NCBI GenBank assembly: GCA_947624715.1
Contig: CANQLO010000036.1
Location: 1 to 16,143 of the forward strand
DNA length: 16,143 nt
Source of the DNA: an uncultured Clostridia bacterium
Lineage (GTDB): Bacteria > Bacillota_A > Clostridia > TANB77 > CAG-508
Direction of reading: 5' to 3'
This document shows positions 1-6,596 of the stretch, one piece after another; position 1 is the stretch's first letter, and every line of letters begins with the position of its first letter. The position numbers and the translations under genes were made by a program. The notes under the pieces are model-generated. The model saw nothing but the letters and a program-made list of their open reading frames with translations. It had not been told where the DNA came from and did not search any database.

Positions 1-27
1 TATGAAAAGACTCACAGAAAAAAATAA
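1..27 (+). CDS. 3' end of an upstream gene (partial)
   Basis: Reading from base 1, an open frame encodes YEKTHRKK and stops at TAA (25-27), directly before a hairpin. The Lys/Arg-rich tail is a plausible protein C-terminus, but eight codons do not allow identification. A second frame from the ATG at 2 (MKRLTEKNK, stop 29-31) is equally possible, so the call is weak. Confidence 0.3.
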   Translation, partial: YEKTHRKK

Positions 28-62
28 ATAATGTTAAGTTAATTTTCTTAACTTACATTATT
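27..62 (+). terminator. Hairpin between the upstream gene and the DUF4364 gene
   Basis: Arms 27-42 and 48-62 pair over about 15 bp with one bulged T and a TTTTC loop. The right arm runs into ATTATTATA, not a clean T-tract, and the AGGAGG of the next gene starts only six bases later. It is either a weak terminator of the upstream gene or a stem in the leader of the DUF4364 gene. Confidence 0.4.
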
Positions 63-81
63 ATACTAGGAGGTTTTTAAT

Positions 82-612
82 TTGAAAATTACATCTGATA
101 GTGAAACTTTAGCTGAAAACAAAGTACTTATTTTGTATATTTTAAGTAATGTTAATAAGCCTATCACAAGCGATGCTCTTTACAGTATAATTACTTCTGC
201 AATAGATTTAAACTACTTTTACTTTCAACAATTTCTTTTGGATTTATTAGAAGTAAAGTATATTGTTAAATATGAAAAAGAAACTCAAGATGTATATGAG
301 ATAACTGAGTCTGGTAAAAATACTTTAGACTTAACATTAGATATATTACCTGGAATTATTAAATTAAAAGTTGATACAAATTTTAAAACAAATATAGAAT
401 CATTTGAAAATCAAGAATCTGTAATTGCTGAATATACTCCAAAAAGTGAAAATGAATACGAAATTGAGTGTAAGATAGTTGAAAGTGGTGAAGTTGTATT
501 TGAAATAAAAACTTTTGCTTATTCAAGAGAACAAGCTCAAAATATAGTTAATAACTGGAAGAAGAATGCTATAACTCTTTACCCAGAAATGTTACATATA
601 TTAACCAAATAA
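82..612 (+). CDS. DUF4364 family winged-helix protein
   Basis: A 176-residue soluble protein. I recognise the DUF4364 pattern known from Clostridia: an N-terminal block with ENKVLILYIL near residues 12-21, then a winged-helix-like region to about residue 80 ending in YEITESGKNTLDL, and a beta-rich C-terminal half (about 95-176). The start is a TTG at 82, chosen because AGGAGG at 68-73 lies eight bases upstream and the family begins with this short polar stretch before the helix. Members are thought to be DNA-binding regulators because of the fold; the target is unknown, and I see no signal peptide or membrane segment. It is transcribed towards proS and separated from it by a bidirectional terminator. 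Family call fairly sure, function open. Confidence 0.8.
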   Translation: MKITSDSETLAENKVLILYILSNVNKPITSDALYSIITSAIDLNYFYFQQFLLDLLEVKYIVKYEKETQDVYEITESGKNTLDLTLDILPGIIKLKVDTNFKTNIESFENQESVIAEYTPKSENEYEIECKIVESGEVVFEIKTFAYSREQAQNIVNNWKKNAITLYPEMLHILTK

Positions 613-644
613 AAACTTAGTAGTTTTTTTCTACTAAGTTTTTT
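611..644. terminator. Bidirectional Rho-independent terminator
   Basis: A perfect 12-bp stem (612-623 with 631-642, core ACTTAGTAG/CTACTAAGT) encloses a seven-T loop. The plus strand runs into TTTTTT (639-644) and the minus strand also ends in a T-run (the A-run at 611-615). It sits between the stop of the DUF4364 gene and the stop of proS, which converge here, so it can serve both. Confidence 0.9.
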
Positions 645-655
645 ATATAATATAA

Positions 656-1924
656 TTATATTATTTTTGCAACATCATCTATAGTAACTATTGTCTTTTC
701 TCCTGTTTTGATATCTTCTAATTCTACTTTTCCGTCTTCTACTTTATCTCCTAGTATTGCCATATATGGAGTTCCGAGTATTTTGCAATCTTTTATTTTA
801 GCTCCAAAAGATATATTTTCTCTATCATCTAAGATTGCTTTTTCTTTTAGTTTTTCATAAAGTTCTAATGCTTGTTTAGTTTTCTCTTCGCTTTCCATTT
901 TATAAATTATTTGCACTTTGTATGGTGCTAAGTTCTTTGGCAAAACAATACCTGTTACTTTACCATTTTCATCTTTTAAAACTGAATTTTCATATATTGC
1001 TGCTAAAAGTCTTGATACACCTATTCCATAGCATCCCATATAATAAGGTTTCTCTTTGCCATCTTTATCTATGTACTTGGCATTCATTTTTTCTGAATAC
1101 ATTGTTCCTAGTTGAAAAATGTGTCCTAATTCTATTGATTTAGTTTTCTTAAATTTTGATATATCTTTAATTCCATATTCTGTTTCTAGATATTGTTCAT
1201 AATTTTCTTTTTCTAATATTTCAGTATTTAAAGCAACCTGAGTTTCTTCATCATAAAGAATTGTATCTTCACCTATTGGAGAAACTAACATACATTCTTC
1301 ACTTTTCTTACCACCCATTGATCCATTATCTGCAACAACTGGTAAAAATTTAAGTCCTAATCTATCTCCTATCCTTAAATATGCATTTCTTATATTTTTA
1401 TAAGATTTATCTAATCCTTCTAAATCAGTATCAAAACTATATGCATCCATCATTAAGAATGATTTTCCTCTTAAAAGGTATCCTCTTGTTCTTATTTCAT
1501 TTCTGTACTTCTCTCCTATTTGATAATATGTAACTGGCATATGTTTATATGATTTTAATTTTTCTCTTGCAAATTCAACAACCGCTTCTTCTGCTGTTGG
1601 TGCTATACAATATGTTCCTTTATCTGATTCTACTGTAAGCATTACTCCTTCTTCAATGTACTTATCCCATCTTCCTGAATTCTTCCACATCGTGTCTGGT
1701 TGAAGTGTTGGAAGTTGTACTTCTATACAACCTGCCCTATTTAATTCTTCTTCTATTATTCTTTCTAAGTTTCTTTTTACAAGCATAACTATATTGCTAT
1801 ATGCATATATTCCTGTACCATATTGAACTAATTGTCCTGATTGTAATAAAATATCTTGTGCAGGATACATTTCATCTAAATTATTTACTCTCATCGTTCC
1901 TATTCCTGATTGTGATAATTTCAT
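656..1924 (-). CDS. proS: Prolyl-tRNA synthetase, short form without INS editing domain
   Basis: Charges tRNA-Pro with proline in the cytoplasm (class II aminoacyl-tRNA synthetase). Visible in 422 residues: motif 1 region around 64-73, the TxE proline-binding loop APTAEE (108-113), motif 2 at 141-164 with R141, E143, LLRGKSFLMMDAYSF, a GSMGGKKSEE loop at 201-210, ELGHIFQLGTMYSEK (266-280) and motif 3 GCYGIGVSRLLAA (297-309), then an anticodon-binding domain from about 330. Bacterial-type enzymes of about 565-570 residues carry an INS editing domain between the GSMGG loop and ELGHIF; here only about 50 residues lie there, so INS is absent, as in alphaproteobacterial enzymes. The start at 1924 has a GAGGGAG ribosome binding site inside the end of scpB, one base away, so the two genes form one unit. 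It may be the sole ProRS or a second copy; the window cannot tell. Confidence 0.9.
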   Translation of the reverse strand: MKLSQSGIGTMRVNNLDEMYPAQDILLQSGQLVQYGTGIYAYSNIVMLVKRNLERIIEEELNRAGCIEVQLPTLQPDTMWKNSGRWDKYIEEGVMLTVESDKGTYCIAPTAEEAVVEFAREKLKSYKHMPVTYYQIGEKYRNEIRTRGYLLRGKSFLMMDAYSFDTDLEGLDKSYKNIRNAYLRIGDRLGLKFLPVVADNGSMGGKKSEECMLVSPIGEDTILYDEETQVALNTEILEKENYEQYLETEYGIKDISKFKKTKSIELGHIFQLGTMYSEKMNAKYIDKDGKEKPYYMGCYGIGVSRLLAAIYENSVLKDENGKVTGIVLPKNLAPYKVQIIYKMESEEKTKQALELYEKLKEKAILDDRENISFGAKIKDCKILGTPYMAILGDKVEDGKVELEDIKTGEKTIVTIDDVAKII

Positions 1925-1925
1925 T

Positions 1926-2588
1926 TTATTCTCCCTCTTTTCTATTATTTATTTCTTCTTTTTTATCTGATTTTACGTCTTTATGTTTTTCGCTAGTTTC
2001 GTCTTCATTATTCTTAATTTCTTTCTGACTACTTTCAACTAACTCATCAATAACAACTTGTCTATTACTATCAAGTTTGTATTTCGGTAGTTCTGGCAAA
2101 TCTTTGAGTGATTTTAAGCCAAACATTTTTAAAAAGTCTGTCGTTACTTTGTAAGTCATTGGCTTTCCTGGTAAATCGGCCTTTCCTGATTGCTCTATTA
2201 AATTATATTCTAGCAATCTATACATAGTACCACTAGAATCAACGCCTCTTATCATATCAATATCAGCCTTAGTACTTCTTGGATTATAAGAAAGTATTGC
2301 CAATACTTCTAGAGAAGCTTGTGAAAGAGTAGGAGTTATCCTTTTATCAAAAGCTGGATATAAATATTCGTAATATTCTTTTTTTGATGCTAACTGATAT
2401 CCATCTTCAACTCTAACAATCTCTAGTCCTCTATTTGCATTTTTGTACTCTTCTTCAAGTTCTCCTACATATTTAATTACATCATCTGAACTCATTTCTA
2501 ATATTGTCATAAGTTCTTTTATTTTTACTACTCTACCAGTTGAAAATAATATTGCTTCTATTATTCCTTTTATTTTCTCCTTATCCAT
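1926..2588 (-). CDS. scpB: Segregation and condensation protein B
   Basis: ScpB forms the condensin-like SMC-ScpA-ScpB complex that compacts and separates chromosomes; it is a dimer of tandem winged-helix domains on the ScpA kleisin. In 220 residues, an N-terminal winged helix (about 1-80) begins KEKIKGIIEAILFSTGR, and the second carries family signatures: LEVLAILSYNPRSTKADID, then RGVDSSGTMYRLLEYNLIE, and LPGKPMTYKVTTDFLKMFGL followed by DLPELP. The final ~40 residues are a charged, probably disordered tail. The usual partner scpA is not next to it; the gene is instead followed by proS after a one-base gap. The start at 2588 has GGGGAAAGG just upstream and a good promoter 30-59 bases away. 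Confidence 0.95.
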   Translation of the reverse strand: MDKEKIKGIIEAILFSTGRVVKIKELMTILEMSSDDVIKYVGELEEEYKNANRGLEIVRVEDGYQLASKKEYYEYLYPAFDKRITPTLSQASLEVLAILSYNPRSTKADIDMIRGVDSSGTMYRLLEYNLIEQSGKADLPGKPMTYKVTTDFLKMFGLKSLKDLPELPKYKLDSNRQVVIDELVESSQKEIKNNEDETSEKHKDVKSDKKEEINNRKEGE

Positions 2589-2617
2589 TTTATACCTTTC
2601 CCCATTTAAGTATATTT

Positions 2618-2647
2618 ATTTTACCACTTTTTTATGGTTAATTTCAA
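2618..2647 (-). promoter_or_regulatory. Probable sigma-A promoter of scpB-proS
   Basis: On the minus strand TTGAAA (2642-2647) and TAAAAT (2618-2623) are separated by 18 bases, about 30 bases upstream of the scpB start. Spacing and sequence fit the vegetative consensus. In such AT-rich DNA chance matches occur, but position and orientation support it. Confidence 0.6.
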
Positions 2648-2805
2648 TACTTTTATGTTATTTACTGCTATTATAAAAAACATAAATATAATTTTGTGAT
2701 TATCTTTACATATATTTATGTTATTAACCTCACAAATATTGATTTATTTTCTCTAATATGATAATATTTTTTTAGTGAACACGTGAGAAAGGAATCGAAT
2801 CTATT

Positions 2806-2973
2806 ATGGAAGAAAAAAAAGATAATGAAGATAAAAAAATAAAAATTGTTAAAGGAAAATCTAAAGATTTAAAAATCTCTGATGTTAGAGATAATTTAAC
2901 CTTTGAAGTTCATGAAAATGATACTAAAAATCATGGTAAGATTGTAATACCAGAAAATCAAAAAAATAATTGA
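2806..2973 (+). CDS. Small charged protein, 55 residues, unidentified
   Basis: An ATG at 2806 opens a 55-codon frame ending in TGA at 2971. A purine-rich GAGAAAGGA sequence (2784-2792) lies about 13 bases upstream, a usable though rather distant ribosome binding site. The product is highly charged (Lys, Asp, Glu, Asn), begins MEEKKDNEDKK, has a middle with IKIVKGKSKDLKISDV and ends with a KIVIPE segment; no signal peptide, membrane segment or cysteine is present. It looks like a small soluble or partly disordered protein. It is divergent from scpB and convergent with the ROK gene, so it has its own promoter; TTGATT (2739) with GATAAT (2760) is a poor 15-base-spaced candidate. Without a homologue comparison the function is unknown, but the ribosome binding site and the lack of an overlapping gene favour a real gene. 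Confidence 0.6.
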   Translation: MEEKKDNEDKKIKIVKGKSKDLKISDVRDNLTFEVHENDTKNHGKIVIPENQKNN

Positions 2974-2997
2974 TATTATGCTTTAGAACGAAAAGAA

Positions 2998-3018
2998 CAG
3001 CTGATTATATTTCAGCTG
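2998..3018 (-). terminator. Hairpin overlapping the stop codon of the ROK gene
   Basis: CAGCTGA (2998-3004) pairs perfectly with TCAGCTG (3012-3018) around a 7-base loop that contains the TAA of the ROK kinase. On the minus strand the stem is followed by TTCTTTTCG, a short imperfect T-tract, so termination efficiency may be modest. It also lies 25 bases after the stop of the convergent small gene. Confidence 0.55.
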
Positions 3019-3916
3019 CTCCTATTATTCCTGCATCATTTTTCAATTTTGCTGATACTAATTCATAATTAGTATCTTTATTAAATATATATTTTTTTAA
3101 ATTTTCTTTTATTCTTGGAATGAAAATGTCTTCATAATATGAAAAACTTCCTCCAAAACAAATTGCTTCTGGTTCAAATATATTTATAATATTAGCAATT
3201 CCAATGCTTACATTATCTAAATATTCGTCGACTAATTTTTTTACTTTTTCATCATTAATATTTTCTTTAATATATTTTCGCATTTCTTCTGATTGAATAT
3301 TTTTGTCTAATTTTAATCTTCTTATAGCTTCTTTTTTGAATCTTTTCATTGATGCAAAAGTTTCAAAACATCCTCTATTTCCACAATTACATTCTGCTCC
3401 ATTTTTATCTATTACCATATGACCTAATTCAAATCCTGGATTTCTTTTTGGTTTTAATAAGTCTCCATTTAAAAATACAGCACTTCCTACTCCTGTACCT
3501 ATACATAGAAATACACAATCGTCATACCCTTTTAATGCTCCATAATTTTTTTCTGCATACCCTGCGCATTTTCCGTCATTTCTTAGTTTGATTGGTGCAT
3601 TATATCTTTTTTCTAATATATTAGCAATTTCAAACTTTTTTATATGTAAATTTACTGTATTTTTAATTGCTGTTTCCGTAGGATTTCCAGGAACTGCAAG
3701 TCCAATTTTAGATATATCTCTTATATCATAATCATTTTTATCAAGCAACTTATCTATCTCGTCTTCAATAATATCTAAAATAAGCTTTTGTGCTTGCATT
3801 TCTGTTTTTATTAATTTTGTACTAACATCTCTGATTTCTTTACTTATTAATTTACCTGATTTGTCAACTATTCCACTTGCTATATGGCTTCCACCTATGT
3901 CTATTCCTATCTTCAT
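3005..3916 (-). CDS. ROK family sugar kinase (glucokinase-like)
   Basis: A cytoplasmic ATP-dependent hexose kinase of the ROK family, most likely acting on glucose or a related sugar or amino sugar; the substrate cannot be read from sequence alone. 303 residues, the usual length. Phosphate-1 loop GIDIGGSH (4-11); catalytic Asp in RNDGKCA (D114); phosphate-2 loop GTGVGSA (140-146); the sugar-binding E163-x-G-H166; and the ROK zinc motif with C176, C178, C183 beside H166. No N-terminal helix-turn-helix is present, so it is a kinase and not a NagC/XylR-type repressor. The start at 3916 has GAAAGG about six bases upstream. It lies 148 bases after pilC on the same strand with a palindromic GC-rich element between; read-through from the pilus operon is possible but a functional link is not implied. 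Confidence 0.9.
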   Translation of the reverse strand: MKIGIDIGGSHIASGIVDKSGKLISKEIRDVSTKLIKTEMQAQKLILDIIEDEIDKLLDKNDYDIRDISKIGLAVPGNPTETAIKNTVNLHIKKFEIANILEKRYNAPIKLRNDGKCAGYAEKNYGALKGYDDCVFLCIGTGVGSAVFLNGDLLKPKRNPGFELGHMVIDKNGAECNCGNRGCFETFASMKRFKKEAIRRLKLDKNIQSEEMRKYIKENINDEKVKKLVDEYLDNVSIGIANIINIFEPEAICFGGSFSYYEDIFIPRIKENLKKYIFNKDTNYELVSAKLKNDAGIIGAAEI

Positions 3917-3930
3917 ATTTTACCTTTCAT

Positions 3931-4049
3931 AATCTAAAAAATATTATAGTTAGCAACACCGCGTAGCGACCAAGCGAAGCGCGAATGGAGCGACAACCAC
4001 TTAGTTGCCCAGCGACAACAAGGTGCAAAAACTATAATATTTTTAGATT
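3931..4049. repeat. GC-rich insertion-like element with ~20-bp terminal inverted repeats
   Basis: Left arm 3931-3951 and right arm 4030-4049 are inverted copies (AATCTAAAAAATATTATAG type) differing by one base in an A/T run. They bracket about 78 bases (3952-4029) that are strikingly GC-rich compared with the rest of the window. The core holds five GCGA units (3966, 3974, 3981, 3990, 4012) and a repeated AGCGACAAC (3989-3997, 4011-4019). There is no transposase and no convincing reading frame, so it resembles a MITE-like or palindromic dispersed repeat inserted between pilC and the ROK gene. As RNA it would form a long hairpin in either direction. Each arm also contains a TATAAT-like hexamer. 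Whether it is multicopy cannot be seen here. Confidence 0.6.
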
Positions 4050-4064
4050 TTGTTTTAAATTTAA

Positions 4065-5411
4065 CTATTCTCCTAATACTGCTGAGAATAAGAATGTTCC
4101 CATATAAACTTGGATACAAGGTACTAATACAACTACTGTAATAAATATTAGCAAAACACCAATTATACTGTACATAACTTGTGGTAATACCTTTATAATT
4201 CTTTGTAATATTACATCTATATCCATTTCCATAAAATCAACTAATTTTTCCATCATTGTTGGTAAATCAGTTTGCATACCTATTTTAAGCATTTCTGTAA
4301 CCATTGTGCTTGCAAGTCCAGATTCTTCAAATGGTTTAACCCATGAATCTCCTGCTATTATGTTATTTATTGCTGATTCAATTATAGAAAGCATAACATA
4401 GTTTTTTACAACTGTCTTGCTGACATCTAGCGATTCTTGAATTCTCATACCATTTCTTAAATTTAAAAGCATTGCCTTGCTTAATCTTGAGAAATCTATT
4501 GCAAATATCAATTTTCCAAATATCGGCATTTTATATTTAAAATAATCCCAATTATATCTGCCTCTAGGAGTTTTTATATATAGCATTAATGCTGCAATAA
4601 TTACAGCCAATATTAGTAGAGGAATATACCAGACATCTTGTAAAGAACTTAAAAATGATGAAAATGCTAATGTTATCGCTGGTAGCTGTTCCTTACTTCC
4701 TATTTTATCAAATACATCTTGAATAATTGGTATTATAACAACTGATCCTATTATTAAAATTACAAATAAGAATATAAATTGTGCTATATTAGGAATCAAG
4801 ATTGATTTTATTTTTTTAGTTAATTCAGAAGAAGTTTCAAGATATTCAACTGCTTGTCTTAATGATTCTTCTAGAGAACCTGAAAGTTCACCAACTTTTA
4901 TAAGATTTATATATATATATGGAAATATATCTGAATAATATTCCATCGTTGTGTACATGTAGTTTCCACCTTCTACTCCAGCTTGTATATCTTCTAGTAT
5001 ACCCCTTAATGTTGAGTTTTCTGTAGATTCTGCTACTGTGGAAAGTGCATGCACATTGTTAAATCCTGCTCTTTTAAGTAAATAAAAACTTTGTGTAAAT
5101 ATAATTAAATCTCTAACTGTGATTTTTTGTTGCAAAGATAACATCATATTTATACGTTCTTGTGTTGTCAGTTTTCTCGTTTTTGTTTTAGCAATGTTTG
5201 CCGAATTGGCTATTTTCATCAATTCTTCTGTATTTGAGATTCTATTTCTACTTGCTTTTTGTGATTTACCAAAACTTGTTTGAATTATATCTATAGGTGT
5301 CATTTCGTTAGCTTTTAATCTTTTTACTAGATTTTGTTTACTTTTTTCTGCAATTCTACTTTTTACTATAATTCCATTCTTGTCAACAGCTTTGTATATA
5401 TATTCCGGCAT
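4065..5411 (-). CDS. pilC: Type IV pilus inner-membrane platform protein PilC (GspF family)
   Basis: The polytopic platform on which the PilB and PilT motors act during pilin insertion and extraction. 448 residues with the expected PilC start MPEYIYKAVDKNG and two GspF (T2SSF) repeats. Repeat 1 (about 125-250) contains FTQSFYLLKRAGFNNVHALS and LIKVGELSGSLEESL, then a membrane helix near 205-230; repeat 2 (about 300-430) contains FSRLSKAMLLNLRNGMRIQE and MLKIGMQTDLPTMMEKLVDF with a C-terminal membrane helix around 410-435. Another helix lies near 260-280. The N-terminal ~115 residues are an extended cytosolic segment. The start at 5411 has AAGGAGT seven bases upstream, 34 bases after pilT. Last gene of the pilus operon. 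Confidence 0.93.
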   Translation of the reverse strand: MPEYIYKAVDKNGIIVKSRIAEKSKQNLVKRLKANEMTPIDIIQTSFGKSQKASRNRISNTEELMKIANSANIAKTKTRKLTTQERINMMLSLQQKITVRDLIIFTQSFYLLKRAGFNNVHALSTVAESTENSTLRGILEDIQAGVEGGNYMYTTMEYYSDIFPYIYINLIKVGELSGSLEESLRQAVEYLETSSELTKKIKSILIPNIAQFIFLFVILIIGSVVIIPIIQDVFDKIGSKEQLPAITLAFSSFLSSLQDVWYIPLLILAVIIAALMLYIKTPRGRYNWDYFKYKMPIFGKLIFAIDFSRLSKAMLLNLRNGMRIQESLDVSKTVVKNYVMLSIIESAINNIIAGDSWVKPFEESGLASTMVTEMLKIGMQTDLPTMMEKLVDFMEMDIDVILQRIIKVLPQVMYSIIGVLLIFITVVVLVPCIQVYMGTFLFSAVLGE

Positions 5412-5445
5412 TTTTTACTCCTTTCTTCGCTTTATTTATTCTAAA

Positions 5446-6573
5446 TTAAAATCCTGATTGTGTAGACATTTTATTTTTTTCTTCTCTTTTCATCCTCAAT
5501 TGCATTATTGTTCTATTTAGTATTTCAAAATTTTTCTCTTCTATTTGAGCTTTTGCTTGGTCTAGTGTTATTACATCATCAACATATAATTCAGCTAAGG
5601 CATTTATTGAACCTATACTTCCATTTCCTGAAGAACTTTGTATTGCGTCTTCAATTTCTGAAACACTTAACTTATCTTTTCTAATAATACCTGATATTAC
5701 GTTATCAACTACCATAACCTCGGGTATTAAAGTTAGTGTTCCTCTTTTATTTTTGATAAGTCTTTGTGAAATAACTAACTTTAATAATGATGCTATTAAG
5801 AATTTTATTGTTGTTTGGTCTCTTACTTCATAGAAGTTTATCATTCTATCTATTGTTTCTGCACAAGATTTTGTGTGTAATGTTCCTAATACTAAATGTC
5901 CTGATTCAGCTGTTTCTATTGCAGCATCTAATGTTTCCTTGTCTCTTATCTCCCCTATTACTAATATATCACAATCCTCTCTTAGAGAATTTTTAGTTCC
6001 AATACTGTATGCTGGCATATCTCCACCAGCACCTACCTCTTTTTGTATTATAATTGATTTCTTTGATGTATGTTTATATTCAATTGGACTTTCTAATGTA
6101 AGTATTTTTCTACTTTGATTTTCATTTATATAATTAATTAATGCATTTAATGTAGTTGATTTTCCTGAGTTAGTTTTTCCTGTAACAAGTATTAATCCTT
6201 GTGGTTGCAAAGTCATTCTCCTAACTATATCTGGTACACCTAAATCTTCGTATCTTGGTAGTTCATTTCTTATTAATCTAGTTGTTATAACTGGTACACC
6301 ACATGAGTATGATACATTTATTCTTAAACGAATATCTCCAAACTCTTCTGAGCAGTCTAAAACTTTCTTTTCTCTAAAGCTTTTGTCTTTTTCTACATTA
6401 CCCTTTAGAAAATAATCATATGCGTCCCACATGTCATCATCAGTAATCTTATCATATTCTTCAAGAGTAATTAACTCTCTATTTACTCTTAAAATAGGTT
6501 TTAGTCCTGATACAAAGTGAGCATCAGATGCTCCTGCTTCGTTCGCTTTTCTTAAAATTTCATCTACATTCAT
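5446..6573 (-). CDS. pilT: Type IV pilus retraction ATPase PilT
   Basis: Hexameric ATPase that depolymerises pili and powers twitching or DNA uptake. 375 residues. N-terminal PAS-like region starts GASDAHFVSGLKPILRVNRE (residues 14-33), followed by the RecA-like core: Walker A in VTGKTNSGKSTTLNALI, the Asp box around EDCDILVIGEIRDKETLDAA, and His box ESGHLVLGTLHTKSCAETI. The C-terminal AIRNLIRE motif of PilT is recognisable only as a diverged ISGIIRKDK, followed by the usual ALAELYVDDVITLDQA. There is no MshEN domain or cysteine cluster, which separates it from PilB. The Walker A has K and N where GPTGSGKS is usual. The start at 6573 follows AAAGGAAAG. It lies 23 bases after pilB and 34 before pilC. 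Confidence 0.92.
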   Translation of the reverse strand: MNVDEILRKANEAGASDAHFVSGLKPILRVNRELITLEEYDKITDDDMWDAYDYFLKGNVEKDKSFREKKVLDCSEEFGDIRLRINVSYSCGVPVITTRLIRNELPRYEDLGVPDIVRRMTLQPQGLILVTGKTNSGKSTTLNALINYINENQSRKILTLESPIEYKHTSKKSIIIQKEVGAGGDMPAYSIGTKNSLREDCDILVIGEIRDKETLDAAIETAESGHLVLGTLHTKSCAETIDRMINFYEVRDQTTIKFLIASLLKLVISQRLIKNKRGTLTLIPEVMVVDNVISGIIRKDKLSVSEIEDAIQSSSGNGSIGSINALAELYVDDVITLDQAKAQIEEKNFEILNRTIMQLRMKREEKNKMSTQSGF

Positions 6574-6596
6574 TATACTCTTTCCTTTCGTAAATT

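Noticed and set aside
2443..2676. A plus-strand 77-codon frame opposite scpB
   Set aside because: It is antisense to conserved ScpB codons and rich in Ser, Leu, Ile and Tyr as expected of a reverse-frame shadow in AT-rich DNA. The same applies to plus-strand frames at 922-1143, 5787-6118, 8027-8224 and 9526-9744.
3934..4119. A 61-codon minus-strand frame across the GC-rich element
   Set aside because: It starts inside the pilC C-terminus in another frame and translates the palindromic element; no ribosome binding site and no protein-like pattern beyond the repeat.
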